Below, in pieces: positions 1 to 7,876 of a DNA stretch of 64,000 nucleotides (positions are counted from its first letter, which is position 1; each line of letters begins with the position of its first letter). This DNA comes from Nocardia carnea (GTDB taxonomy: Bacteria > Actinomycetota > Actinomycetes > Mycobacteriales > Mycobacteriaceae). Both the position numbers and the translations under genes were made by a program. Location: assembly GCF_029868325.1 (NCBI RefSeq), contig NZ_JARWNW010000259.1:1-64000 (forward strand). Direction: 5' to 3'. The notes beneath the pieces were generated by a model. The model saw only the letters and a program-made list of their open reading frames with translations, ran no database searches and was not told where the DNA came from.

Positions 1-67
1 GCGCTGGAACCCGTGCAGATGCTGCCCGCGCCCGCTCAGGGTGCGCTGGCCGTCGAATGCCGGGCCG

Positions 68-68
<1 letters not shown>
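1..68 (+). CDS. hemC: hydroxymethylbilane synthase, internal fragment
   Basis: Frame 1 reads about 22 residues containing QMLPAPAQGALAVECR, the signature stretch of porphobilinogen deaminase (tetrapyrrole synthesis, four porphobilinogen to hydroxymethylbilane). The fragment is open at the window edge. From about base 68 it stops looking like protein and turns into a C homopolymer. The expected continuation of HemC after ECR is missing. It is followed by the 3' end of galT on the other strand rather than by the rest of hemC or hemD. The identification rests on one short but very characteristic motif. Confidence 0.75.
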
Positions 69-211
<143 letters not shown>

Positions 212-213
<2 letters not shown>

Positions 214-1286
214 CCCGCCTCCTCCGGGACGATATCGGCGACGAACGCCCCCATCGCCGCCTCGGACCCGGCCAGATACTTGATCTTGTCCACCCCGCGC
301 CGGATCGAGGTCAGTTGCAGATGCAACCGGACGGTATCGCGCCCGGTGTGTACCGGCGCCTGATGCCATGCCGCGATATACGGCGTCGGATCGTCGTACA
401 GGGCATCGATCCCACGGAGCAGCCGCAGGTAGAGCGTGACCAGCTCGTCGCGCTCCGCATCGCTCGCCGCGGCGAGATCGGGAATATGCCGGTGCGGCAG
501 CAGATGTACCTCGATCGGCCAGCGTGCCGCGAACGGGACGAACGCCGTCCACATCTCCCCCGCCAGCACCACCCGCTCGCCGGCGCGTTCGGTCTCCAGG
601 ATGCGCTGGAACAGGTCCGGCCCGAGCCGGCGCACCGATTCGAGCACCCGTATGGTCCGCGGCGTCACATAGGGGTAGGCGTAGATCTGGCCGTGCGGAT
701 GCGGCAGCGTGACACCGATCGCCTTCCCGCGATTCTCGAAGACGAAAACCTGCTCGATACCCGGTAGTTCCGACAGCACGGCGGTACGGTCGGCCCAGGC
801 TTCGATCACGGTGCGTGCCCGGCTGGGGGTGAGATCGCCGAAGGACCCTTCGTGTTCAGGACTGAAACAGACCACCTCACAGCGTCCGACCGCCACGCGT
901 TCCCGGCCGAACCCGAGGTCGCTGATATCGGCGAGGCCACTCGGTGCCGCAACCACGCCCGTGCCGTCGCCGGGGAGTGCAGGCCCGAAGGACGGTGAAC
1001 GGTTCTCGAAAACGGCCACATCGTAGAGATCCGGGATCTCCGACGGGTTGTCCGGTGTCTGCGGGGCCAGCGGATCGCGGTCGGCAGGGGGCAGTACCAC
1101 GCGGCTCTGCCGGGCGGCGGCGACCGAGATCCACTCCCCGTTCAGCACATCCTGGCGCATGGTGGCGGTCGGCGGCCGGGGTTCCAGCGCGCGGGTATCG
1201 ATCCGGCGTTCGGGACCGAGCCGGGTATCGGCGTCGTCGTAGTAGATGAGCTCCCGGCCGTCGGCCAGGGTCGCAGTGCGCTTCAC
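212..1286 (-). CDS. galT: galactose-1-phosphate uridylyltransferase, C-terminus lost
   Basis: GalT exchanges UMP between UDP-glucose and galactose-1-phosphate in the Leloir pathway. The protein shows the N-terminal ADGRELIYYDD, the active-site HPHGQ (about residue 195, whose second His is the expected nucleophile), and EVHLLPHRH further on. It reads normally to GAFVADIVPEEA and then dissolves into the poly-G tract, so the last few residues and the stop codon are not recoverable. GTG 1286 was chosen as start; GTG 1301 is an in-frame alternative, and neither has a strong ribosome site. It is divergent from the Nudix-type gene. No galK is seen, but the region beyond the artefact is unknown. Confidence 0.85.
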
Positions 1287-1430
1287 GATACGGTTCGGCA
1301 CGCCTTCACGATAACCAGCCGGACAGGCCCCCGGCCCGTTCTCGACGACCGGCGGGTCCCCGGCCGTGGCGTGATCACGACACCCCGGCTGCTGTCCGGT
1401 GGTGCCGGATCCATGGGTCGCGGGGCCCGG

Positions 1431-2096
1431 ATGCGGCAGTATGGGGCCGTGGACCAAACGGCGGTATCGGTGGATGTCGTGGCGTTGCGGTTCTGGGCCG
1501 CGGACGCCGCGGTCACTTTCGGCATCGCGGCCCGCGGCCACGAACCGTTCACGGGCCGCCTCGCGCTCCCCGGGGTGCTGCTGGGCCGGGGCGAACGCCT
1601 GGCCGATGCCGCGGCCCGTGCGGTACACGCCAAACTCGGTGTCCCGCCCGCCGCGCTCGGGCCGGTCGGGCAGTTGGTGACCTTCGACGAACCGCACCGG
1701 GATCCGCGCGGGCCCACCCTGTCCATCGCCATGTGGGCGGTGACCGAACCACACGAGGGGCCGGCGCAGTGGGTTTCGTTCGACGAACCACCGGCCCTGG
1801 CCTTCGACCACAACAGCATCGTGGCCGCCGCCCGTGGCCTGCTCGCGGGGTTGCTGTGGAAAGACCTCCCGCTCACCCGCGCCCTGCTGGGCGCACAGTT
1901 CCCGGCCACCCGCGCCGTCGACCTCGCCGCCTCGCTGATGGGCACCCGGCCGGACGCGGCCAATCTCAACCGCACCCTGGCCGGGATCCCGGGGCTGGTG
2001 AAAACCGGGGAGCGGCGCCGCACCAGAGCCACCGGCCGCCCGGCCGCGGTCTGGGCGTTCCGCGACCCGCCGATCAGCCCGGAGCAGAGCGGCTGA
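1431..2096 (+). CDS. NrtR-like Nudix/winged-helix protein
   Basis: About 221 residues. The N-terminal half is a Nudix-fold domain (VVALRFW, then GRLALPGVLLGRGERLADAAAR in place of a full Nudix box). The C-terminal half looks like the winged-helix domain of NrtR regulators (DAANLNRTLAGIPGLV, then GRPAAVWAFR). The catalytic Nudix box GX5EX7REUXEEXGU is degenerate, so a sensor or regulatory role (NrtR family, NAD or ADP-ribose sensing) is more likely than hydrolysis. The start is uncertain: ATG 1413, ATG 1431 and GTG 1449 are all possible. Its 3' end overlaps the convergent SDR gene by 23 bp. Confidence 0.65.
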   Translation: MRQYGAVDQTAVSVDVVALRFWAADAAVTFGIAARGHEPFTGRLALPGVLLGRGERLADAAARAVHAKLGVPPAALGPVGQLVTFDEPHRDPRGPTLSIAMWAVTEPHEGPAQWVSFDEPPALAFDHNSIVAAARGLLAGLLWKDLPLTRALLGAQFPATRAVDLAASLMGTRPDAANLNRTLAGIPGLVKTGERRRTRATGRPAAVWAFRDPPISPEQSG

Positions 2097-2895
2097 GATC
2101 CTCCCACTCCTCGCGCAACCGGCCCCGGTCCCGCTCCATCTCCTGGACCATGTCGTAGGACCGGCTACCCACGATGAGCGCGCGGGGCGGATCCGGTACG
2201 TCCACCAGCCGCATGATCGTCGCCGCGGCGGTGGCCGGATCGGGTCCGGCGTCCGTACCCCACATCGCGGCCATCTCCGCCCGGAGCGCCTCGTACTCCG
2301 GGAGCGGATCGGTCGCGGTGGTGCCGGCGGTGAACAGCCCGGTGTCGTAACCACCCATCTGCAGGCTGGTGACCTTGATCCCGAACGCCGCCACCTCCAT
2401 TGCCAGTGCCTGGCCGAACGAGTCGAGGGCCGCTTTTCCCGCGCCGTAGAACCCGACGGACGCCATTCCGCCACCACTTCCCATCGAGCTCACCTGCAGG
2501 ATCCGCCCGCCGCCCTGGGCCCGCAGCCGGGGCAACACCGCTTGCGAAACCCAGACGGCGCCGAAGAAATTCACCTCGAAATGGGCACGTATCTGCTCCT
2601 CGGTCGCTTCTTCGACCATGCCGTACAGCATCCCGCCCGCATTGTTGACCACGATATCGATGCGTCCGAATGCGGCGAAGGCCCGCTCGACCCCGGCGAA
2701 TACGGCGTCTCGATCGGAGACGTCCAACGAGAACCGGACCAGCGCGGCGGGGTAGGTGGAACTCAGGTCGTCCAGCGGTTCGGTGTTGCGGGCCACCGCG
2801 ACGACCCGATCTCCTGCAGCCAGTGCCGCTTCCGTGAACGCCCGGCCCAGGCCGCGCGTAGCACCGGTGATGAACCAGGTTCGTGTGGTTGTCAC
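2074..2895 (-). CDS. short-chain dehydrogenase/reductase
   Basis: A 273-residue classical SDR with the NAD(P)-binding TGATRGLG near the N-terminus, NNAG, and the catalytic Ser plus YGAGK (Tyr-X3-Lys). The substrate cannot be told. GTG 2895 is preferred because AAGGG lies 8 nt upstream; GTG 2904 is too close to it. It is divergent from the TetR gene at 3013, and the palindrome at 2915-2931 lies just upstream of this start, so the SDR is the probable target of that repressor. The 3' end overlaps the Nudix gene. Confidence 0.85.
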   Translation of the reverse strand: MTTTRTWFITGATRGLGRAFTEAALAAGDRVVAVARNTEPLDDLSSTYPAALVRFSLDVSDRDAVFAGVERAFAAFGRIDIVVNNAGGMLYGMVEEATEEQIRAHFEVNFFGAVWVSQAVLPRLRAQGGGRILQVSSMGSGGGMASVGFYGAGKAALDSFGQALAMEVAAFGIKVTSLQMGGYDTGLFTAGTTATDPLPEYEALRAEMAAMWGTDAGPDPATAAATIMRLVDVPDPPRALIVGSRSYDMVQEMERDRGRLREEWEDLSRSAPG

Positions 2896-2914
2896 GATAG
2901 TCACCCTTCTTCAA

Positions 2915-2931
2915 CGAGACGGACCGTCTCG
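2915..2931. promoter_or_regulatory. TetR-type operator palindrome
   Basis: CGAGACGGACCGTCTCG is a perfect inverted repeat around a central A. It lies in the 117-bp gap between the divergent SDR and TetR genes, about 20 nt upstream of the SDR start. A related, imperfect element (AACGA...TCGTT) covers 2973-2993, close to the TetR start. This is the arrangement expected for autoregulation and repression of the SDR. Confidence 0.6.
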
Positions 2932-3012
2932 GTTCGTGTCACCGAGTATGCCGCCGAGTAGCACGGAAGTCAAACGAACCGTTGCGTCTCGTTGGATTGC
3001 TACGCTGTCCAC

Positions 3013-3612
3013 ATGACCACCGACCGCACTCCTGACCGCTCCCGGCGCAGCGAGCGGTCCCGGCAGGCCATCCTCGCCGCGACCCGCGAACTGATCGCCG
3101 AATCCGGATACGCGAAGGTGTCCATCGAGGCGATCGCGGCACGGGCCGGCGTCGGGAAACAGACGATCTACCGGTGGTGGCCCTCGAAGGGTGCGGTCAT
3201 CTTCGACTCCTTCCTGGCGCTGAGCGAATCCGCCGACGGCACAGGCATCGAACTACCCGATACCGGTGACCTCGCCGCCGACCTCAAACTCGTCCTGCGC
3301 GCCACCGCCGCCGAATTCGCCGACCCCGAATTCGAGCGGCCCATCAGGGCACTCAATTCCGCGCTCATCCACGATCCGGAACTCGCGGCGCGATACCGCG
3401 AAACGCTGGCCCACCCGGTCGACGAAGCCAAGAAGGCGCGGCTGCGCAGCGCTCAGGAATCAGGTCAGCTCGACCCCGCCGCCGATCTCGACCTGGTTCT
3501 GGAAATGCTCTACGCGCCGCTTTTCCAGCGATGGCTGCTGCGCACCGGGCCGCTCACCGACGAGTACGCCGATGCCTTGGTCGAGAACACGCTGCGCGCT
3601 TTCCGCCCCTGA
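3013..3612 (+). CDS. TetR/AcrR family transcriptional regulator
   Basis: 199 residues. The N-terminal helix-turn-helix is clear: SRQAILAATRELIAESGYAKVSIEAIAARAGVGKQTIYRWWPSK spans about residues 15-58. The C-terminal ligand domain (FADPEFERPIRAL, then VLEMLYAPLFQRWLL) resembles TetR_C-type domains of actinobacterial regulators. ATG 3013 is chosen over the in-frame TTG 2992. It is divergent from the SDR gene, with two dyad elements between them, so it probably represses that gene and itself. The inducer is unknown. Confidence 0.88.
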   Translation: MTTDRTPDRSRRSERSRQAILAATRELIAESGYAKVSIEAIAARAGVGKQTIYRWWPSKGAVIFDSFLALSESADGTGIELPDTGDLAADLKLVLRATAAEFADPEFERPIRALNSALIHDPELAARYRETLAHPVDEAKKARLRSAQESGQLDPAADLDLVLEMLYAPLFQRWLLRTGPLTDEYADALVENTLRAFRP

Positions 3613-3685
3613 CACAACACCGGCCGCCCCGCGGCGCGGGCGATAATCCGGTGCGCCGGTCCCCGACACCCGACAGACTGTGCCC

Positions 3686-4501
3686 ATGCCCGCTTTCGAT
3701 ATCGAGGCCGTCACCAGGGAGCTCCGCGCCGCGGGCTGCGTTTTCGCCGAAGACGAGGCACGGCTGCTCGTGCACAGCGCCCGATCCACCGGTGAATTGG
3801 CCGGACTCGTGGCGCGGCGGGTCGCCGGGAACCCACTGGAGTACGTCCTGGGCTGGGCCGAATTCAAAGGTCTGCGGGTGGGTGTGCGGGCCGGTGTGTT
3901 CGTCCCGCGGCGGCGCTCGGCACTCCTGGTCGACGAGGCGCTCGCCCTCGCCCGCACCGACCCGCCGCGGACCGTCGTGGATCTGTGCTGCGGATCGGGC
4001 GCGCTGGGATTGGCCCTGATCAGCGAACTAGCCGGCCACTCCGCCCCACTACCGGACCTGTACGCCGCCGATATCGACCCGGTGGCGGCCGACTGCGCCC
4101 GCCGCAACCTCGCGGGTGTCGGTGGGCGGGTCTACCAGGGCGATCTGTTCGACGCGCTACCCGCGCGGTTACGCGGGCGGATCGATATCCTGCTGGCGAA
4201 CACGCCGTACGTACCGTCGGAATCCCTCGCACAGTTGCCGCCGGAGGCCCGCGATCACGAACCGGCGGCCGCCCTCGACGGCGGTCCGGACGGTCTGGAC
4301 CTCGCCCGCCGCACCGCGGCGGCCGCGCCCGCCTGGCTGGCACCCGGCGGCTGTCTGCTGATCGAGATCGGTACCGATCAGATCCCGACCGCCACCGCAC
4401 TGCTCACCGGCCACGGTTTCGCGGCGCGGATCGCCCGGTCCGCCGAGCTCGGCGCCACCGTGGCGATCGGCCTACCGGCGACCGCTATTTCCGGCCCTTG
4501 A
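3686..4501 (+). CDS. PrmC/HemK-related N5-glutamine methyltransferase
   Basis: 271-residue SAM-dependent methyltransferase. Motif I is VVDLCCGSGALGLAL (about residue 95) and the substrate loop is NTPYVP (about 170). True PrmC, which methylates the GGQ glutamine of release factors, has NPPY there. NTPY or NAPY is seen in the PrmC-related subfamily, so the substrate may differ. It is not next to prfA, where real prmC usually sits. ATG 3686 is chosen; GTG 3680 is six bases upstream. The 3' end overlaps the convergent SDR by 17 bp. Confidence 0.8.
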   Translation: MPAFDIEAVTRELRAAGCVFAEDEARLLVHSARSTGELAGLVARRVAGNPLEYVLGWAEFKGLRVGVRAGVFVPRRRSALLVDEALALARTDPPRTVVDLCCGSGALGLALISELAGHSAPLPDLYAADIDPVAADCARRNLAGVGGRVYQGDLFDALPARLRGRIDILLANTPYVPSESLAQLPPEARDHEPAAALDGGPDGLDLARRTAAAAPAWLAPGGCLLIEIGTDQIPTATALLTGHGFAARIARSAELGATVAIGLPATAISGP

Positions 4502-5312
4502 ACTCGTCCATCGAGTGATACACGCCGACGGTGTTCAGGAACAGATCTCGCAGTTTCAGCGGCAGCACACCGGAGAGGACCTTGTTGAGGCGGGAGGTCC
4601 ACGGCATGATCACCACGGGGGTGCCCTTCTTCATCTCGGCCCAGGCGGTCGCCACCACCTTGTGCTGGTCGAGGATCGGCGTGAACCAGAATCCCGTGGC
4701 GCCCTCGAACATGCCCGTATTGATGTAGGTCGGGCAGAAGGTGGTGACCTTGACGTGGTCGTGCCCCGCCTGGCCGAGTTCGATCCGCACCGAATCCGAC
4801 CAGCCCAGCGCGGCCCATTTCGATGCGGCGTAGACGCTCATCCGCGGATTGTGCACCAGACCGGCCGAGGAAGCGATGGTGAGTACGCGGGCCTCGGTGG
4901 TTCCCGCGACCATGGCCGGCAGGAATTCCAGGGTCACATACATCGGCGCCAGCGCATTGATGGCCATGGTGCGCTCGATATCGTCGCGGTCCTTCGTTTC
5001 CCAGAAGTACGTATTGCCCCGCACGATTCCGGCATTGTTCACGAGGACGTCGATATCGCCCACGTCCACCCGCACCGATTCGGCGGCGGCCGCCACGGCC
5101 TCCCGATCGGAGATATCGACGGTATGGCTGTGGATCGCACCGGAGATCGCGCTGAGTTCGGCCGCGGTGGCGCGCAGGGCGGTCTCGTTGACATCCCAGA
5201 GAACCACCGCGGCGGCGCCTTCGCGTACCGCCTGTTCGGCGAACAGTTTGCCCAGGCCCATGGCGGCACCGGTGATCAGCACCTTCTTACCGGCCACCGT
5301 GTCCAGTTTCAT
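4485..5312 (-). CDS. short-chain dehydrogenase/reductase
   Basis: 275-residue SDR with TGAAMGLG at the N-terminus, NNAGIV, and the active-site Ser plus YAASK. The C-terminal extension (residues 200-275, with PTYINTGMF) resembles the retinol-dehydrogenase or 17-beta-hydroxysteroid-dehydrogenase-like SDRs common in mycolic-acid bacteria. AAAGGA lies 9 nt before ATG 5312. The SSADH gene lies 60 bp upstream in the same direction, so the two are probably co-transcribed, perhaps for oxidation and reduction of an aldehyde or alcohol substrate. Confidence 0.85.
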   Translation of the reverse strand: MKLDTVAGKKVLITGAAMGLGKLFAEQAVREGAAAVVLWDVNETALRATAAELSAISGAIHSHTVDISDREAVAAAAESVRVDVGDIDVLVNNAGIVRGNTYFWETKDRDDIERTMAINALAPMYVTLEFLPAMVAGTTEARVLTIASSAGLVHNPRMSVYAASKWAALGWSDSVRIELGQAGHDHVKVTTFCPTYINTGMFEGATGFWFTPILDQHKVVATAWAEMKKGTPVVIMPWTSRLNKVLSGVLPLKLRDLFLNTVGVYHSMDEFKGRK

Positions 5313-5372
5313 CGATTCGGATCCTTTGTCATCGCAGCGAAATCAGGGGTAGCGGCCTGCTTCCGGCCGGGC

Positions 5373-6944
5373 CTATTTCTGGCGCAGAGTTTTCATGACC
5401 CGGAAGAACAGTGTCATGGTTTTCGCCCACATCGCCTCCGACATCCCCGGCAGCGGCGCGATCGGCAGCATCCGCTGCACCGCGATGGTCTGGGTGTCGA
5501 CGTACTTCAGCAGGCCCTCGGGACCGTGCCGGCGGCCGGTGCCGGAAATCCCCACACCACCGGACGGTGCGTCCGCACTCCCCCAGGCCGCGATGAAACC
5601 CTCGTTCACATTGACCGAGCCGGCGTTGATGCGGGCCGCGAATTCGCGTCCCCGGGTGGCACTGCGCGACCACACGCTGGCGTTGAGACCGTAGGGCGTG
5701 TCGTTGGCCTGAGTGACCGCCTCGTCGTCACTGGCGACCTTGTACACCGAGACGACGGGACCGAAGGTCTCCTCCCGGTACACCGTCATCTCGGCGGTGA
5801 CATCGGTGAGCACGGTGGGTTCGTAGAAGTAGGGACCGAGGTCGGGCCGGTGCACACCGCCGGTCAGCACAGTGGCACCCTTGGCCACCGCGTCGTCGAC
5901 GTGGGCGCGCACGGTGTCGAGCTGGCGCGCGAAGGTCAGCGAACCCATATCGGTGCTGTAGTCCAGCGGGGAGCCCAGCTTCACCCCCTTCACCGCCGTC
6001 ACGAATTCGCTGACGAACCGGTCGTAGACCGATTCGTGCACGTAGATCCGCTCCATCGATTCGCACAACTGCCCGGCCGAGGCGAAACTCGCGCGCACGG
6101 CGGTTTTGGCGGCGGCCACCGGATCGGCATCCGAGAGGACGAGCAGCGGATTCTTCCCGCCCAGTTCGAGTGAACAACCGATCAGCCGCTCCCCCGCCTG
6201 GCGGCCGATGGTCCGGCCGGTGGCGCTGGAACCGGTGTAGTCGACGTAGTCGGCGCGATCGATGATCTCGCCGCCGATCACCGAGCCGCGGCCGAGCACG
6301 ATCTGCCACAGTCCCTCGGGCAGGCCGGCCCGGACGGCCGCGTCGGCCGCCCACAGTGCGGTGAGCGCGGTCTGGTTGTCCGGGCGGCCCACCACCGCGT
6401 TGCCGGCGACCAGAGCCGGGAGCGCATCCGATACCGCCAGCGCCAGCGGATAGTTCCACGGCGAGATCACCGCGACCACACCCTTGGGCCGGTGCCGCAC
6501 CTGCACATCGGTGAGCACCGGCAGCACTCCACGCGGATTGCGGCGGGCCAGCAATTTGGCGGCGGTGGCCGCGTAGTACCGGGAATTCACCGCGACATCG
6601 CCGACCTCGTCGAAGGCGTGCACCCGGGACTTACCGGTTTCGGTCTGCACGATATCGAGAACGGTGTCCTGTTCGGCCAGCACCAGATCGTGGAAGCGGC
6701 GCAGTACCGCGGCACGCTCCCGGACCGGCACCTGCGCCCACTGCCGCTGGGCCGCGCGGGCCCGCTCGAAGGCGGTCTCGATATCGGCGACCGACGATTG
6801 CGGCAGTTCGGCGATCGGCTCGCCGGTGACCGGCGCATGCACCGTGACGGCGGGCGCACCACCGGCCGCGGCCCGGGTGAGCAGCCGTTCGACCAGGTCC
6901 GGGGTGAGTGCGCCGGTGGCGGCGGGACGCTGGGCGGTCGTCAT
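5373..6944 (-). CDS. gabD2: succinate-semialdehyde dehydrogenase (NADP+), GabD2-like
   Basis: 523-residue aldehyde dehydrogenase converting succinate semialdehyde (or a related aldehyde) to the acid. SPWNYPLAL, ELGGKNP (catalytic Glu) and ASAGQLC (catalytic Cys, about residue 295) are present, as is EETFGPV. The stretch where relatives normally read LKPD for NADP binding reads VGRPDNQ here, so the usual Lys is Arg. ATG 6944 is preferred, with AGGAGA 9 nt upstream; ATG 6953 abuts that site. It is divergent from a TetR gene and upstream of an SDR in the same direction. Confidence 0.85.
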   Translation of the reverse strand: MTTAQRPAATGALTPDLVERLLTRAAAGGAPAVTVHAPVTGEPIAELPQSSVADIETAFERARAAQRQWAQVPVRERAAVLRRFHDLVLAEQDTVLDIVQTETGKSRVHAFDEVGDVAVNSRYYAATAAKLLARRNPRGVLPVLTDVQVRHRPKGVVAVISPWNYPLALAVSDALPALVAGNAVVGRPDNQTALTALWAADAAVRAGLPEGLWQIVLGRGSVIGGEIIDRADYVDYTGSSATGRTIGRQAGERLIGCSLELGGKNPLLVLSDADPVAAAKTAVRASFASAGQLCESMERIYVHESVYDRFVSEFVTAVKGVKLGSPLDYSTDMGSLTFARQLDTVRAHVDDAVAKGATVLTGGVHRPDLGPYFYEPTVLTDVTAEMTVYREETFGPVVSVYKVASDDEAVTQANDTPYGLNASVWSRSATRGREFAARINAGSVNVNEGFIAAWGSADAPSGGVGISGTGRRHGPEGLLKYVDTQTIAVQRMLPIAPLPGMSEAMWAKTMTLFFRVMKTLRQK

Positions 6945-7121
6945 CGTCGGCATTCTCCTGGGGCGAGGTGCCGCGATCGGCGATCCGCGGCACGGCGATT
7001 AATTGAACAGTGGTGTTAATGTAATGCTCGTGCGGTGTGGAGTGTCAAGAGGCACGGTGCGGACAACAGCCGGGTACCGGTACCGGCTGTGCGATCTCAC
7101 AGCGGCCCGGGCAGGCACCGC

Positions 7122-7862
7122 GTGAGTAGCCCGGAACGGAACCACGACGGCGAGGTGGGTGTCGCCGAAGCGCCGCAACGGCCGGAACCCGGCCCGCCGC
7201 CCCGGCGGGGCCGGCCACCGCAGACCCGGGCACAAGCCGAGGAGGTGCGCGCCCGGATCGTCGACGCCGCCGGCGAGGTCTTCACCCGCGCCGGTTCCCG
7301 TGGTCTGAGCGTGGCCCGGATCATCGACCAGGCCGGGCTCTCGCGGCCCACGTTCTACCGTTATTTCGCCAACGCCACCGAACCGCTGCATGTGCTGCTG
7401 GAGGTATCGAACGCGGAGCTGGTCGGCGGGATCGCGGCCGCGCTCGACGCGACCGGCGAGGGCGTGGAGCTCGGTATCCGGCTGATCGACGCCTACCTGG
7501 ACTGGGCTCGCGGGCACGGCGCGATGCTGCGCCCGCTGTTCGCCGAACTCCACGATCCGGCTTCACCGGTCTCGGCGTACCGCAATGCCGCGCTCGACGG
7601 GATCCGGGAGAATGTACGCGCCAAGTTCACGGAACTGGGGCGGACCGTGCCCGGACTGCTGGATCTCGATGCCGCCCTGCACGTCTGCGAATACGTGGTG
7701 TACCGGATTTCGGCCGCCTCCGAACCCGGCGGCGAACCCGATGCGGCCACGGTTGCCGAGGCCCGGCTCACGATGATCCGGGTCGTGCTGGCGACACTCG
7801 GCAATACGGCCGATTTCCGGTACGCCATGGGGCTGCCCGGACTGTCCCCGGCCGCGCCGTAA
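7122..7862 (+). CDS. TetR/AcrR family transcriptional regulator
   Basis: 246 residues. A Pro/Arg-rich leader of about 35 residues precedes a standard TetR helix-turn-helix (IVDAAGEVFTRAGSRGLSVARI, then AGLSRPTFYRYF). The C-terminal domain carries no specific signature. GTG 7122 is the likely start; longer in-frame starts exist but run through non-coding-looking sequence. It is divergent from the SSADH gene, which it probably controls. A locally AT-rich stretch with ATTAA and TTAAT ends (about 6999-7022) could hold the operator. It is convergent with recD, separated by only 14 bp. Confidence 0.85.
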   Translation: MSSPERNHDGEVGVAEAPQRPEPGPPPRRGRPPQTRAQAEEVRARIVDAAGEVFTRAGSRGLSVARIIDQAGLSRPTFYRYFANATEPLHVLLEVSNAELVGGIAAALDATGEGVELGIRLIDAYLDWARGHGAMLRPLFAELHDPASPVSAYRNAALDGIRENVRAKFTELGRTVPGLLDLDAALHVCEYVVYRISAASEPGGEPDAATVAEARLTMIRVVLATLGNTADFRYAMGLPGLSPAAP

Positions 7863-7876
7863 GCCGGCGCGGCGGG

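Noticed and set aside
4515..6173. Long open frame of 552 codons on the + strand
   Set aside because: Antisense to the SDR and SSADH genes, which have clear motifs; the product is His/Gly/Arg-rich with no domain. High GC leaves many stop-free antisense frames.
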